From Chitinophagaceae bacterium UBA1953 (GTDB lineage: Bacteria > Bacteroidota > Bacteroidia > Chitinophagales > Chitinophagaceae), in contig DDEN01000022.1 in the NCBI GenBank assembly GCA_002336115.1, forward strand, positions 276,356 through 340,355: 64,000 nucleotides of DNA, written 5' to 3'. The translations under genes and the position numbers were made by a program. The notes beneath the pieces are model-generated. The model was not told the origin of the DNA and searched no databases. It was given only the letters and a program-made list of their open reading frames with translations. Below are positions 45,488 to 55,371 of the stretch, piece by piece; the first letter of the stretch is position 1; every line of letters begins with the position of its first letter.

Positions 45488-46639
45488 TTGAACAACAGGT
45501 TCTATTCGTTAGACGTATTTCGGGGTGCCACCGTTGCCTTAATGATTCTTGTAAACAATCCCGGCTCCTGGTCGCATATTTATGCACCGCTGGAACACGC
45601 ACCCTGGCATGGCTGCACTCCAACCGATCTTGTATTTCCCTTTTTTCTTTTTGCAGTAGGCAACGCCATGGCTTTTGTAATGCCCCGGCTTGAAGCAGGC
45701 GGCGATAGCCTTTTCTGGAAAAAAGTGATCAAAAGAACCCTGCTCATTTTTGCCATCGGGCTGTTCCTCAACTGGAGCCCTTTTATTAAATGGGATGCAA
45801 ATCATCTTGTGTTGAAACCATTTGCATCACTCCGCATACTGGGTGTGTTGCAGCGCATTGCCTTGAGTTACTTTTTCGCATCGGTGATTGTTTACTATTT
45901 CAAACAAAAAGGGGCATTTGTAACAGGAGTTGCCATCTTGTTGTTTTACTGGGCGCTTTGCCTGCTCCTGGGTACTCCCGGCGACCCCTTCAGCTTAAAA
46001 GGCTGGTTTGGAACTGAGATTGATAAAGCCATTCTTGGTGTCAGTCATTTGTACAAAGGTGAGGGAGTGCCGTTTGATCCCGAAGGTTTCATGAGCACAT
46101 TTGCAGCTATTACGCAGGTAATCTTTGGATACCTGGTGGGTGATTATATTCAGAAAAAAGGGAAATCATTTGAACTGGTTGCCGGGCTACTCATTACAGG
46201 TGTATTGCTCACTGCTACGGGTTATTTGTGGGACATGGCATTCCCCATCAATAAAAAAATATGGACAAGCTCTTATACCGTTTACACAACTGGTCTGGCC
46301 ACCTGTACCATTGCTGTGATGATTTATTTTATTGAACTGAAACAGGCAAAAAGCTTCCTGTTCCGCTTCTTTGATGTGTTTGGAAAAAATCCGTTGTTCA
46401 TTTTTGTACTCAGCGGCTTCCTTCCACGGCTGCTGGGACTAATCAGAATTCCCAACGGGTTTTCAGCCGATGGGCTTCCCAAATACCTAAGCCCGTTCGG
46501 GTGGTTTTATGAAAAAATCTGTAAGCTTGTTCCCGGCATTCCCGAAAACGGATCTTTGGTTTATGCCATCTGTATGATCATCATGTACTGGGCTATCAGC
46601 TACTTGTTAGACAGGAAGAAGATTTATATTAAAGTGTGA
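45488..46639 (+). CDS. DUF5009 / heparan-alpha-glucosaminide N-acetyltransferase-like membrane protein
   Basis: A 383-aa polytopic membrane protein with about ten hydrophobic helices. Its opening RFYSLDVFRGATVALMILVNNPG and the LEHAPWHGCTPTDLVFPFFLF stretch are the signature of the HGSNAT/NagX family; the His in APWHG is the residue acetylated in the human enzyme. Bacterial members are thought to acetylate amino sugars across the membrane. The only start consistent with this N-terminus is a TTG. It is transcribed away from the polysaccharide locus, so a link to it is unproven. Confidence 0.85.
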   Translation: MNNRFYSLDVFRGATVALMILVNNPGSWSHIYAPLEHAPWHGCTPTDLVFPFFLFAVGNAMAFVMPRLEAGGDSLFWKKVIKRTLLIFAIGLFLNWSPFIKWDANHLVLKPFASLRILGVLQRIALSYFFASVIVYYFKQKGAFVTGVAILLFYWALCLLLGTPGDPFSLKGWFGTEIDKAILGVSHLYKGEGVPFDPEGFMSTFAAITQVIFGYLVGDYIQKKGKSFELVAGLLITGVLLTATGYLWDMAFPINKKIWTSSYTVYTTGLATCTIAVMIYFIELKQAKSFLFRFFDVFGKNPLFIFVLSGFLPRLLGLIRIPNGFSADGLPKYLSPFGWFYEKICKLVPGIPENGSLVYAICMIIMYWAISYLLDRKKIYIKV

Positions 46640-46642
46640 TTT

Positions 46643-46745
46643 TTCAACACAGAGATTCAAAGAAAGAAATACGAAGTGTTATATTCCTATTTTTAAAATA
46701 AATATTGCCGGGAGAGGCGGAAAGAAAAGAAGAAGCATGTCTTCT
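46643..46745. repeat. Interspersed intergenic repeat copy
   Basis: Begins with caacacagagattcaaag and continues with ttgccgggagaggcggaaag and aagaaaagaagaagcatg, the same module order as at 50.36-50.42 kb. It occupies the 322-bp gap between two convergent genes (46640-46961), where I see no gene; it may serve as a boundary or terminator. Confidence 0.5.
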
Positions 46746-46816
46746 ATCAGGATTGTATGCATTGCACTCATCTGTGCGCATCTGTGTTATCGGTGAGCAA
46801 CCCAACTACCAGCCAT

Positions 46817-46840
46817 GTCATGCGGAGCCTGTCGAAGCAT
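46817..46840. repeat. Short intergenic repeat (gagcctgtcgaagcat type)
   Basis: The motif tcatgcggagcctgtcgaag resembles a short degenerate sequence that recurs in many Bacteroidota intergenic regions, as far as I recall. Only one copy is seen in this window. No function is known to me. Confidence 0.4.
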
Positions 46841-46961
46841 AGTCAACATGAAAATCATATTCATTGCGCTGTTGCTGGTCTCCTGACCTGCAACTTTTAG
46901 CCTTTTACAAGCAAGGTAATAGGTGAATCTTCTTACCTCCTACCACTACCGCCTTCTCCCT

Positions 46962-47696
46962 TCACGCAAACATCTCCTCCGCCACTTTCACACTCTCCGG
47001 TTTACCCACATCCACAAACTTGTCGCCACTATGATCGTAACCCAGTATTAAATGATCGGTTGCTAAATCAAGATAAGTTTCTGTGAGTGAAAATTTTCCG
47101 GTTTGCCTGATCCTGGAAAAAACAGTCGGTTCAAATACCACCACGCAACTATATGCTTTTTCAACAAGCTTCGTTCTTTCCTCATCTGTATAAGAAAGCA
47201 GCGGCCCCTTTTCCTCACCTGAGGCATTATTTCTCCAGCCACACAACCTGTTTTGTTCATCAAATAAAAAATTGCGTGCTGTTTTACGGTTAGTCACAGC
47301 AAATGAAATTAATGGATGGTGTTTTTGATGAAAAACTATCAGGTTATTTAAATCAAGATTGGTCAGCACATCCACATTAATGGTCACAAATGGCTCATCT
47401 CCTTCCAGCATTGGAGCAGCTTTCAGTAACCCGCCGCCGGTATCAAGAAGTTCATCCCGTTCATCACTGATTAGGATATTGCTTCCCCATCCTTTGCTTT
47501 GCTGAACAGCATCAATAACCTGATCGGCAAAATGATGCACATTCACCACCACATCAGTAATACCATATTGCTGCAGGTATTCAATATTACGTTGTAATAA
47601 ACTCTTACCATTCACCAGTGCCAGGGCTTTAGGATGTTCATCCGTCCACGGTTTAAAGCGTGTTCCCAATCCTGCTGCAAAAATCATTGCCTTCAT
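46962..47696 (-). CDS. murU: Nucleotidyltransferase (MurU-like NDP-sugar synthase)
   Basis: A 244-aa nucleotidyltransferase started at the ATG at 47696 (MKAMIFAAGLGTRFKPWT); a TTG three codons earlier is possible. The GLGTR-type nucleotide loop is followed by HPKALALVNGKSLL and VNVDVLTNLDL with the metal-binding Asp. Its partner gene, 5 bp upstream, is an AmgK-like sugar kinase. In Pseudomonas AmgK and MurU phosphorylate MurNAc and convert MurNAc-1-P to UDP-MurNAc in cell-wall recycling. That function is inferred from the pair. Confidence 0.82.
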   Translation of the reverse strand: MKAMIFAAGLGTRFKPWTDEHPKALALVNGKSLLQRNIEYLQQYGITDVVVNVHHFADQVIDAVQQSKGWGSNILISDERDELLDTGGGLLKAAPMLEGDEPFVTINVDVLTNLDLNNLIVFHQKHHPLISFAVTNRKTARNFLFDEQNRLCGWRNNASGEEKGPLLSYTDEERTKLVEKAYSCVVVFEPTVFSRIRQTGKFSLTETYLDLATDHLILGYDHSGDKFVDVGKPESVKVAEEMFA

Positions 47697-47701
47697 ATCT
47701 A

Positions 47702-49153
47702 TCAATACGTTTTATTCACCCAGTTTTTTTCTTCCTGTACAAGATGCTTCAAAATAATCTTCACACCATATTTATTTTTTAAATGCCGGGCAAGTGCGTC
47801 AGCAGCATATACGCTCCTGTGCTGGCCACCTGTACAACCAAAACTCACCTGCAGATCTGCAAACCCTCTTTGTAAATAATCTTCAACAGCTATGTCAACA
47901 ATATTATACACACTGTTTAAAAACTGCGGCATCTTCGTCTGCTGTTCAAGAAAATCCTTTACATCCTTATCTCTCCCTGTTTGTGTTTTGTATGCTTCAA
48001 TTCTTCCGGGGTTTAAAATACTGCGGCAATCAAAAACAAAACCTCCGCCATTGCCACTTTCGTCAGCGGGAATACCAACCCTGTAAGAAAAACTGTTGAT
48101 ACGCACAACCAATGGCGTTTCTTCTGTTGCTTTCATGGGTTCAAACCGCTGAATAATGTCGTCTTTCACAATCAAACCAAGCAAACGTTCAAATTCGGGT
48201 ACGCTGATGCCTACATGTTTATTTTGTAAAAACCATCCGAGATTTCTTAATGCAATTGGAATGCTTGTTAGAAAATGTGCCTTCCGTTCAAACAATCCTC
48301 TGAACCCATAAGCACCTAAAACCTGCAGCAAACGGATAAGTACATAACCATTATACTGTCCAATAAAACGGTTGCGGTCAATGGTTGTTTGCAGTACTTC
48401 TTCCGCACAATCCATATAATAATCCACAAGACTGTTTTTCCATTCATCGGGCAGTTCTGCTTTTGCCTGCCATAATAAAGAAGCCACATCGTATTGCACA
48501 GCGCCTTTCATCCCTCCCTGGTAATCGATAAAATGAACTTCACCGCTGTTGACCATGATATTGCGGCTCTGGAAATCACGGAACATAAAAAATTTATAAT
48601 CCGCTCTTGCCAGGTACACACTCAGCACTTCAAAATCATCAATCAGCAATTCTTTATCGTAAGGAATTTTTAATGTATCAAGAAAGTAATATTTGAAATA
48701 AAGCAGGTCAGCAAGAATAGCCTGCTTGCCAAACTCTTTGGAAGTAATACACCATTCATAATTAAAATTCTGGTGACCGTTGATCTGCATGTGTGCCAGT
48801 TGCTTTAAACTTTGCTGAAACAAGGCATATACTTCATCTGTATATCCGCTTTTCTCCAGTTCATTTAACAACGATGTATCACCAAAATCTTCCTGCAGAT
48901 AAATACTCTTATCATCATTCACTGCGTAAATCACCGGTACAGGAACACCGTGCAATTTAAAATGCTCACTGAACTTTAAAAAAGTCTTATTCTCCTTAAT
49001 ATTTTTATTCCATGTGGCAATGCAGGTTGTTACCCCGGCAACACGGTAATAAACACGGTCGCTTCCGCTTTGCGGAATCTTTTCAATCTGCTCTGCCTTT
49101 GTTTGAAAAGTAGATTCATATAACAAACCAATCTGGTCAATGATGTACTGCAT
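47702..49153 (-). CDS. AmgK-like aminoglycoside-phosphotransferase-fold kinase fused to a RapZ C-terminal-like domain
   Basis: A 483-aa fusion started at the ATG at 49153; an upstream TTG would add six residues. Residues about 25-310 form a kinase of the APH fold, with FMFRDFQSRNIMV supplying the catalytic HxD-like loop (here RDFQSRN) and HFIDYQGG the metal-binding Asp. Residues about 350-480 match the RapZ C-terminal domain: FDCRSILNPGR, GRDKDVKDFL and VSFGCTGGQHRSVY. RapZ senses GlcN6P and binds small RNAs in E. coli. The adjacent MurU-like gene points to amino-sugar recycling. Confidence 0.87.
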   Translation of the reverse strand: MQYIIDQIGLLYESTFQTKAEQIEKIPQSGSDRVYYRVAGVTTCIATWNKNIKENKTFLKFSEHFKLHGVPVPVIYAVNDDKSIYLQEDFGDTSLLNELEKSGYTDEVYALFQQSLKQLAHMQINGHQNFNYEWCITSKEFGKQAILADLLYFKYYFLDTLKIPYDKELLIDDFEVLSVYLARADYKFFMFRDFQSRNIMVNSGEVHFIDYQGGMKGAVQYDVASLLWQAKAELPDEWKNSLVDYYMDCAEEVLQTTIDRNRFIGQYNGYVLIRLLQVLGAYGFRGLFERKAHFLTSIPIALRNLGWFLQNKHVGISVPEFERLLGLIVKDDIIQRFEPMKATEETPLVVRINSFSYRVGIPADESGNGGGFVFDCRSILNPGRIEAYKTQTGRDKDVKDFLEQQTKMPQFLNSVYNIVDIAVEDYLQRGFADLQVSFGCTGGQHRSVYAADALARHLKNKYGVKIILKHLVQEEKNWVNKTY

Positions 49154-49213
49154 AATAGTTGATTGCCGCAAAACTAATGAAAAAGAAACAGCACATTTTT
49201 TTTGACCGGAAGA

Positions 49214-50347
49214 ATGAGTTCTGCTGATGCTGAAATTGTAATTTTATCCATGCGACGTTTTCTTCAACGGATCTTAACGAAACCTGTTTTATGGCTTGTA
49301 CACAGGTTTGAAAGCAAACCCGATATAGACCGGGTTCATAAAGCACTCACAGATTTATATAATCATATTCTCACTCATCCGGGCAAAAAGGGAAAAATCA
49401 TTGACGTTGATTTTAGTGCCGATAAAATCATCATCTTCAGTGATCAGCACAAAGGAGCAAAAAACGGCAGTGATGATTTTATGGTTGCTGAACCCAATTA
49501 CCTGGCAGCGCTGAACTACTACAATCAACAGAATTTTCATTTGATTTCGTTAGGTGATAACGAAGAGCTTTGGGAAAATACCATTTGGCCTGTACTTGCA
49601 AAAAACAAAGCAACCATTGAAAGCGAACGGAAATTTGTGGAAGCAAACCGTTTCACCAAAGTATTCGGCAATCACGACCTGTTCTGGAACAATGATCCTT
49701 TTGCCAGGCTTCATTTAATCAATATGTATGGCGAAGTAGTAAAAGTGTATGAAGGAGTTGTGCTGCAAACAAATTACAACGGGAAAGAAACAAATATTTT
49801 TTTAACACATGGCCACCAGGGTGATGGGCAGAGCGACAGCAACCGATTTTCAGAATGGTTTATCTCTGCCATTTGGGCACCATTGCAAGGCTATCTCAAC
49901 ATCAACCCAAACACTCCGGCTTACAACAAGGAAATGAAAACAAAGCACAATGTATTTATGTATGCGTGGAGTATGCAGCCTCAAAACCCGGTGCTGATTA
50001 CAGGTCATACACATCAACCCGTATTTGCATCGCTCACTCATCTTGAAAAATTATACAAGCAGCAGATTTTTGCTGAGAAAGAAAACAAAACAGAAGCACT
50101 TGCTGCCATTAAAAAAGAAATTGAATTCAGGCAGCATGAGTATGATTATGTACAGGCCAATTATATGAACAACAAACCGTTTTATTTCAACTCAGGTTGC
50201 TGCTGTTTTACAGATGGTGATATTACCGGAATAGAAATTGCTGACAGCATGATCCGTTTAATTAAATGGGAATATGAAAATGGCCATTCCATTCGCATTG
50301 TATTGGAAGAAATGAATGTGCATGATTTATTAACAGCCGAGTATTGA
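49214..50347 (+). CDS. Metallophosphoesterase (calcineurin-like)
   Basis: A 377-aa protein from the ATG at 49214, though an upstream TTG (49202) or the ATG at 49250 is possible. It has calcineurin-type metal ligands: IIFSDQHKGAKNG (Asp and His), LGDNEELWE, FGNHDLFWNN (the GNHD/E motif), THGHQGDGQ and ITGHTHQP. The family hydrolyses phosphoesters with a two-metal centre. The substrate is unknown. A cysteine-rich NSGCCCF segment lies near the C-terminus. It is divergent from the AmgK-like gene with about 60 bp between starts. Confidence 0.87.
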   Translation: MSSADAEIVILSMRRFLQRILTKPVLWLVHRFESKPDIDRVHKALTDLYNHILTHPGKKGKIIDVDFSADKIIIFSDQHKGAKNGSDDFMVAEPNYLAALNYYNQQNFHLISLGDNEELWENTIWPVLAKNKATIESERKFVEANRFTKVFGNHDLFWNNDPFARLHLINMYGEVVKVYEGVVLQTNYNGKETNIFLTHGHQGDGQSDSNRFSEWFISAIWAPLQGYLNINPNTPAYNKEMKTKHNVFMYAWSMQPQNPVLITGHTHQPVFASLTHLEKLYKQQIFAEKENKTEALAAIKKEIEFRQHEYDYVQANYMNNKPFYFNSGCCCFTDGDITGIEIADSMIRLIKWEYENGHSIRIVLEEMNVHDLLTAEY

Positions 50348-50354
50348 TTTTTTC

Positions 50355-50447
50355 ACCACAGAGTCACGGAGAACACAGAGTTTTTTTTGCCGGGAAGGCA
50401 GGAAGAAAAGAAGAAATGCATTTAGTTCTCCTCCGTGACTCTGTGGT
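50355..50447. repeat. Inverted intergenic repeat of the CACAGAG family
   Basis: The arms accacagagtcacggag (50355-50371) and its reverse complement (50431-50447) are a perfect 17-bp inverted repeat. Between them lie ttgccgggaaggcagg and aagaaaagaagaaatgca, the same order as the copy at 46.7 kb. The hairpin sits in the 264-bp gap between two convergent genes and could work as a bidirectional terminator. Other CACAGAG-like copies are at 40.7, 46.6 and 59.2 kb. Confidence 0.7.
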
Positions 50448-50611
50448 AATATCATTCGTGTATTCGTGGCAACCATTGCAGGCATTGCTAAGCAATCATC
50501 TGTGTACATCCCTGCAATCTGTGAGCAATTATTATATAAACAAAAAGCGGCTGAGAAAATCCCAACCGCTTTTACTTATAACTTAAAACTTGTTACTTAC
50601 AACTTCTTCCC

Positions 50612-52552
50612 CTATCCTTTCTTCCACGTATTATTTGCATAATTGATATCCGGCAAAGATTTATCAGGATCAACCACCACTTCTTTCACTTCGGCTTTTG
50701 TCTGTACAGGGAAAGTCCATGAATCACCACGCTGCCATACTTCAACCGGAAGTTTGATTGTCTGCGTTTCACCGTCAGCATCTGTTACTTTAACTGTAAC
50801 AGGCATGGGCATTTTTTCCAGCAACTGTAACGTAATGTTTGTTCCGTTCTTTACATTGTTGCGGATAACAGCTACATCTTTTACCGATACATCAAATTTC
50901 CATGTATTCAATACCCAACCTCTCCAGAACCAGCTCAGGTCTTCACCTGCAACGTTTTCAATCGTATGGAAGAAATCCCAGGGTGTGGGATGTTTGAATG
51001 CCCATCTTCTTACATATTCTTTAAACGCTGCATCAAAACGTTCTTTACCCAACACTTCTGTTCTCAGCAAATACAACATCATACCCGGTTTGAAATAAGC
51101 CGCCACACCAAGGTTTGCCTGCTGAATTACTTCAGGTGTATTGAGCAATCCATCCATCTTATCATAAAACACATAACCTGCCATACCACTTACACTGGGC
51201 ACTTCTGCATACTCACCATTCTGAAAAGCTTCGCCGGATAAGATGTTGATGAAAGTATTGAAGCCTTCATCCATCCATGCATATTTACGTTCATTACTTC
51301 CTACAATCATCGGGAACCAGGTATGACCAAATTCATGATCAGTAACTCCCCACAAACCTGCACCTGTTGAATGTGCGCTGCAGAATACAATACCGGGATA
51401 TTCCATTCCGCCTACAATACCGCCAACGTTGGTGGCATTAGGATAAGGGAATTCAAACAAATAGTTGCTGTAAAATTCAATACATGCTTTGGTGAATTCT
51501 GTTGAGCGGCGCCAGTCGTTACCATCTTTTTTATCTGCACTTTCTTTTGCATATGCACTGATGGCTAATGATTTTTTACCACTGGGTAAATTAATTCTTG
51601 CTGCATCAATAATGAATGCAGTACTTGCAGCCCAAGCCACATCTCTTGTATTATGACATTTGAATTTCCAGGTGATGTTTGTTGCTGAAGGTCTTGACTT
51701 TGCATCATTCACTTCATCTGCACTGCGGATAATGACTGTTTTATCGCTGTTCTTTGCTTCGTTCCATCGTTTCATCTGTTCAGCAGTATAACATTCTTCG
51801 GGATTGGTTAATTCGCCACTGCCCACAACAATCAGTTTTGATGGAGCAGTAATAGCATAATCAATATCACCATATTCTAAATAAAACTCTCCTGCACCGA
51901 GATAAGGATTGGTGTTCCATCCAAGAATATCATCATACACACATACACGAGGGAACCATTGTGCGACTTCATATACCCATCCGTCTTTTTGTTTTAAGCG
52001 ACCCATACGGTCGGTACCATATTCAGGAATGGTAAAGCCATATTCAATCACCAGTTTTACCGATGCATTTCCTTTTAATACTTCGGGTAACCATACCTGC
52101 ATACGTGTATCTGTCACTGAATATTTTACTTCAACCAGTTTACCACCTGCTTCAACTTTTACAGATTTTATCAAATCGCCTTCGGTAAACTGTCCGTTTG
52201 CCCAACGACCACCTTGCGTGGTAGTTGTTGCGGTTGCTCTTGAATCGTTACGGTAAATATTCTGATCTAACTGCAGCCACATAAAACGCAGTTCATCGCC
52301 ACTGTTATTGCTGTACTTCAATGTAACTGTTCCCTTAACCGTATGGTCGTCGGGGTTAATACTTGCCTGGATAGAATAATCAGCTTTATTCTGCCAGTAT
52401 TCAGGGCCGGGTTGACCACTTGCACTACGCACATCATTACCGGGATAAGGATAGAAAAAGGGATGAAATGCTTCCCTGTGGTCGTACTTGCTTTGTGCAA
52501 ATGCTGATAAAGCAATGCAAAAACTTAGAAATAAAATGGTTGCTTTCTTCAT
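50612..52552 (-). CDS. M1 family metallopeptidase
   Basis: A 646-aa exported aminopeptidase-like enzyme. The signal peptide ends at about residue 19 (AFA-Q). The zinc site is HEFGH followed 18 residues later by the Glu in MDEGF, giving HExxH-x18-E. The exopeptidase GxMEN motif appears as GGMEYPG, with Tyr in place of Asn, which I have seen in Bacteroidota members. A C-terminal domain of about 100 residues starts with VSVKDVAVIRNN. It probably trims peptides in the periplasm. It is a standalone gene. Confidence 0.92.
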   Translation of the reverse strand: MKKATILFLSFCIALSAFAQSKYDHREAFHPFFYPYPGNDVRSASGQPGPEYWQNKADYSIQASINPDDHTVKGTVTLKYSNNSGDELRFMWLQLDQNIYRNDSRATATTTTQGGRWANGQFTEGDLIKSVKVEAGGKLVEVKYSVTDTRMQVWLPEVLKGNASVKLVIEYGFTIPEYGTDRMGRLKQKDGWVYEVAQWFPRVCVYDDILGWNTNPYLGAGEFYLEYGDIDYAITAPSKLIVVGSGELTNPEECYTAEQMKRWNEAKNSDKTVIIRSADEVNDAKSRPSATNITWKFKCHNTRDVAWAASTAFIIDAARINLPSGKKSLAISAYAKESADKKDGNDWRRSTEFTKACIEFYSNYLFEFPYPNATNVGGIVGGMEYPGIVFCSAHSTGAGLWGVTDHEFGHTWFPMIVGSNERKYAWMDEGFNTFINILSGEAFQNGEYAEVPSVSGMAGYVFYDKMDGLLNTPEVIQQANLGVAAYFKPGMMLYLLRTEVLGKERFDAAFKEYVRRWAFKHPTPWDFFHTIENVAGEDLSWFWRGWVLNTWKFDVSVKDVAVIRNNVKNGTNITLQLLEKMPMPVTVKVTDADGETQTIKLPVEVWQRGDSWTFPVQTKAEVKEVVVDPDKSLPDINYANNTWKKG

Positions 52553-52638
52553 ATTAAATTAATAAAGGGCTTAAAGAAACGAAGGTTTCACAACATGAGA
52601 AAGATTTTTTGTACAAAGGGTTGTTAAACACTATTTCC

Positions 52639-52706
52639 CGCAAAGAAACAAAGGATACAAAGCACACAAACAGTAAATTTTCTTTGTGTACTTTGCCTTT
52701 GTTGCA
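52639..52706. repeat. Imperfect inverted intergenic repeat
   Basis: An A/T-rich inverted repeat: gcaaagaaacaaaggatac on the left and ctttgcctttgttgc on the right can form a hairpin, with cacacaaa pairing to tttgtgta in between. It resembles the CACAGAG/CAAAG repeat family and lies upstream of the M1 peptidase gene in a gap of about 250 bp. Confidence 0.45.
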
Positions 52707-52807
52707 GATTTTGAGAAAAACTACGAATCAACAGCAATAGCGCCGGAAAGCTATTAGCTATACGCCTTAAGTTGTTGGCGCATTCAACATGGCGTACAAC
52801 CTACATC

Positions 52808-55240
52808 TTAATCATCCTCCTCTTCTTCTTTCACCTGCTTTACAAATGCTGCTCTTTTCGGACCGGGGAAAGGAATATCATTTCCCTTTAACGCATGCCA
52901 CAACACAATATTAAATTCAAGGTCGGGCACTGCATCTTCCCTGGTAAGATTAAATTCATCTGACCTGCGTTGCCATTCATTCATGGCAGTATTTACTTCT
53001 CTTAAATCAATATTGGATGCGACTGACTGAAACGGAGTAAAGTCGGGAGTTGCTGTAAAACTGTTCCACATGGGTGTTGCAGCAGCATCATATTGCGACA
53101 TGGGCGGTAAACCAAGTATCAGTTCAATTGTATGTAATACCGATGCAGTTGAATACATGTTGTGATCAACAAAATTCCGTTTTACATAAGGACCGGCAAC
53201 GTAAACAGGGCTGCGATGTGCATCCACATGATCGGCTCCGTTCTGAGCATCATCTTCCAGGATAAACACTACACTTTCCTTCCATATCGGACTTTGACTT
53301 AAGTGCTCAAGGAATAAACCAACTGCCCAGTCATTATCGGCCACATGTGCATAAGGAGTTGGTCTTCCCTTTGCCAAACCTTCTGTATGATCGTTGATAA
53401 TTCGCAGTGTGCTCAACTGTGGCACTTTGTTAATCACAACCATTGAATCAAAATCCCTGATCCATTGACTAACTCTTGTTGTATCTCTCACCTTCTGATC
53501 CCAGCTTGTATAATATGGACAGAAATTATTTTTCAAAACCGGAATGTTGGGTTTATAATCATCAGCAAACTCACCATAGGTACGGAAGCTCACGCCTGCA
53601 CGTTTGCAGAAATCCCAGATAAAACCATTCTTGTTGTTCGCAACTTCTCTTGTACCTTCTGCATCATACCTGCCACCACGACCACCGTAATCTGTAGGCC
53701 ATGTTTTTTCCAGGTAATCTGTTGCATAACCACCCATGCTCCAGTTATGCCCGTCAGCACTTACTTCTGCATCCACATAAAAATTATCCATCAATACAAA
53801 TTCATTGACGATTTTATGTTGATTAGGTGTAACATGTTTCCCGAATAAAACAAGACTTGTATCGCCATTACCTGCAGCCACATCGCCCAACACCTGGTCG
53901 TATGTTCTGTTTTCTTTGATGATATAAAACACATATTTGATAGGACTTTTATCACCCAGTTTCATAGGAATAGGATTGCCTGCTTCGCCTTTTACCTCTG
54001 TTTCCTTTTCTTTTGTATAAGGTGTGTTTTTGTAAACCACCTGCGAATACACACTTAATTGTTTGAGCGTTGGTTCAGCAATCATACTCAGCGTTCCTTT
54101 AAACAATCCCGCAATGTATTGTACATTCTTTGGCCTGGCAGTATCACCTTTCTGAAAAGCAACTTTCTGTTTTCTTACAAGAGGATTGGGTCCATAAGGA
54201 TTGGCCATGGAGTTAAATCCTTTCCCGTTTGCAACAACTATTTTTTTACCTATCACTTTTACATTGGTGGGATACCAGCCTGTTGGGATAAAACCCATTG
54301 GCTTGCTTTTGCCTGGTGTTGTTACATCAAACACAGCCAGACAGTTGTTGTCAGCATTGGCAATGTACAAACGCTTACCATCATTGCTCAATGCCAATGC
54401 ATTTGTAGTGGAGCCGCTTGGTGCGTTGGGATATAATGCTGCGTTCAGTACTTCAATCACTTTCCGTTCTTTTCGGTTGATAACTGATACTGAATTATCA
54501 TTTGCATTGGCAACAAAAAGAAAGTTGCCGTTTTTGGAAAGAATAATATCATTTGGATTATCACCCACTTTGATGGATGCAGTTAGCTGATCAGTAACTG
54601 TATTCAGCACAACCAGTTCATCACAACCCCAGCAGGAAATGTAGAGTTCTTTTTTATCGGGAGAAAGCAAACAGGTAAATGCTTCACCACTTAATTGTAT
54701 TTGCTTTCTTACTGATTTCGTAATCAGATCAACAATGTAAAGTGAGTTGTTTTCTTTCGTAACCACGTACATGGTTTGTTTGTCTTCGTTGATTTCAATT
54801 CCTGCAGGTGAAATTTTATTGGGCCATTTTTTACCCAGCACAACACTGTCGCTGAGTTTTAATTTCTGGTTGATGATACTGTACTTCCAGATGATGTTAT
54901 CATTACCACCGGATGCATACAACGACTTTTCATCATTACTGAACTTTAACCCATACCAGCTTTTTGGAATTGTTTGTTCATCCAGGATTTTTTCTGATAC
55001 CGGATCAATGAGCTGAATACTCTGTACACTCTGACCGTTGTTGGTAACAGCAACAAGTTTTTTTGATTTACTTACTGCGATATTCAATGGCAGATCGCCG
55101 AGTTGTAAGGAGTTGCCGATTTTTGTAATAGCCCAGCCATTGGGAAGCATTGTGCGGTTTGCTTCAATCTGCTGAACTGTTTGAGCATGAATGGTACATG
55201 CAGCTGCTGATGCAAATAACAGAGATAAGAACTTTTTCAT
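52808..55240 (-). CDS. YncE-type beta-propeller fused to alkaline-phosphatase-fold phosphoesterase
   Basis: An 810-aa exported protein. The signal peptide ends near residue 19 (IHA-Q). Residues about 35-370 contain repeats with the VSVINRKER and LFVANANDN style of YVTN/YncE propellers. Residues about 415-760 form a phosphoesterase with KENRTYDQVLGD, DAEVSADGHNWS and VFILEDDAQNGADHVDAHRSP, including metal ligands. The domain order matches a fusion found in Bacteroidota. Possible roles are phosphate or phospholipid head-group release in the periplasm; not proven. The C-terminus is acidic (EEEEDD). Confidence 0.88.
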   Translation of the reverse strand: MKKFLSLLFASAAACTIHAQTVQQIEANRTMLPNGWAITKIGNSLQLGDLPLNIAVSKSKKLVAVTNNGQSVQSIQLIDPVSEKILDEQTIPKSWYGLKFSNDEKSLYASGGNDNIIWKYSIINQKLKLSDSVVLGKKWPNKISPAGIEINEDKQTMYVVTKENNSLYIVDLITKSVRKQIQLSGEAFTCLLSPDKKELYISCWGCDELVVLNTVTDQLTASIKVGDNPNDIILSKNGNFLFVANANDNSVSVINRKERKVIEVLNAALYPNAPSGSTTNALALSNDGKRLYIANADNNCLAVFDVTTPGKSKPMGFIPTGWYPTNVKVIGKKIVVANGKGFNSMANPYGPNPLVRKQKVAFQKGDTARPKNVQYIAGLFKGTLSMIAEPTLKQLSVYSQVVYKNTPYTKEKETEVKGEAGNPIPMKLGDKSPIKYVFYIIKENRTYDQVLGDVAAGNGDTSLVLFGKHVTPNQHKIVNEFVLMDNFYVDAEVSADGHNWSMGGYATDYLEKTWPTDYGGRGGRYDAEGTREVANNKNGFIWDFCKRAGVSFRTYGEFADDYKPNIPVLKNNFCPYYTSWDQKVRDTTRVSQWIRDFDSMVVINKVPQLSTLRIINDHTEGLAKGRPTPYAHVADNDWAVGLFLEHLSQSPIWKESVVFILEDDAQNGADHVDAHRSPVYVAGPYVKRNFVDHNMYSTASVLHTIELILGLPPMSQYDAAATPMWNSFTATPDFTPFQSVASNIDLREVNTAMNEWQRRSDEFNLTREDAVPDLEFNIVLWHALKGNDIPFPGPKRAAFVKQVKEEEEDD

Positions 55241-55371
55241 GAGATATGTTATTATGAATACTGGCTATCTGTTTGCCATAAGAATTAAAAACTGAAGGTA
55301 GGAAGGTTTGATTGTAATCAGTATGAAGTTTTCTTGAATAAACAGGTTCATTCAACCATTCATCAAAAAGA

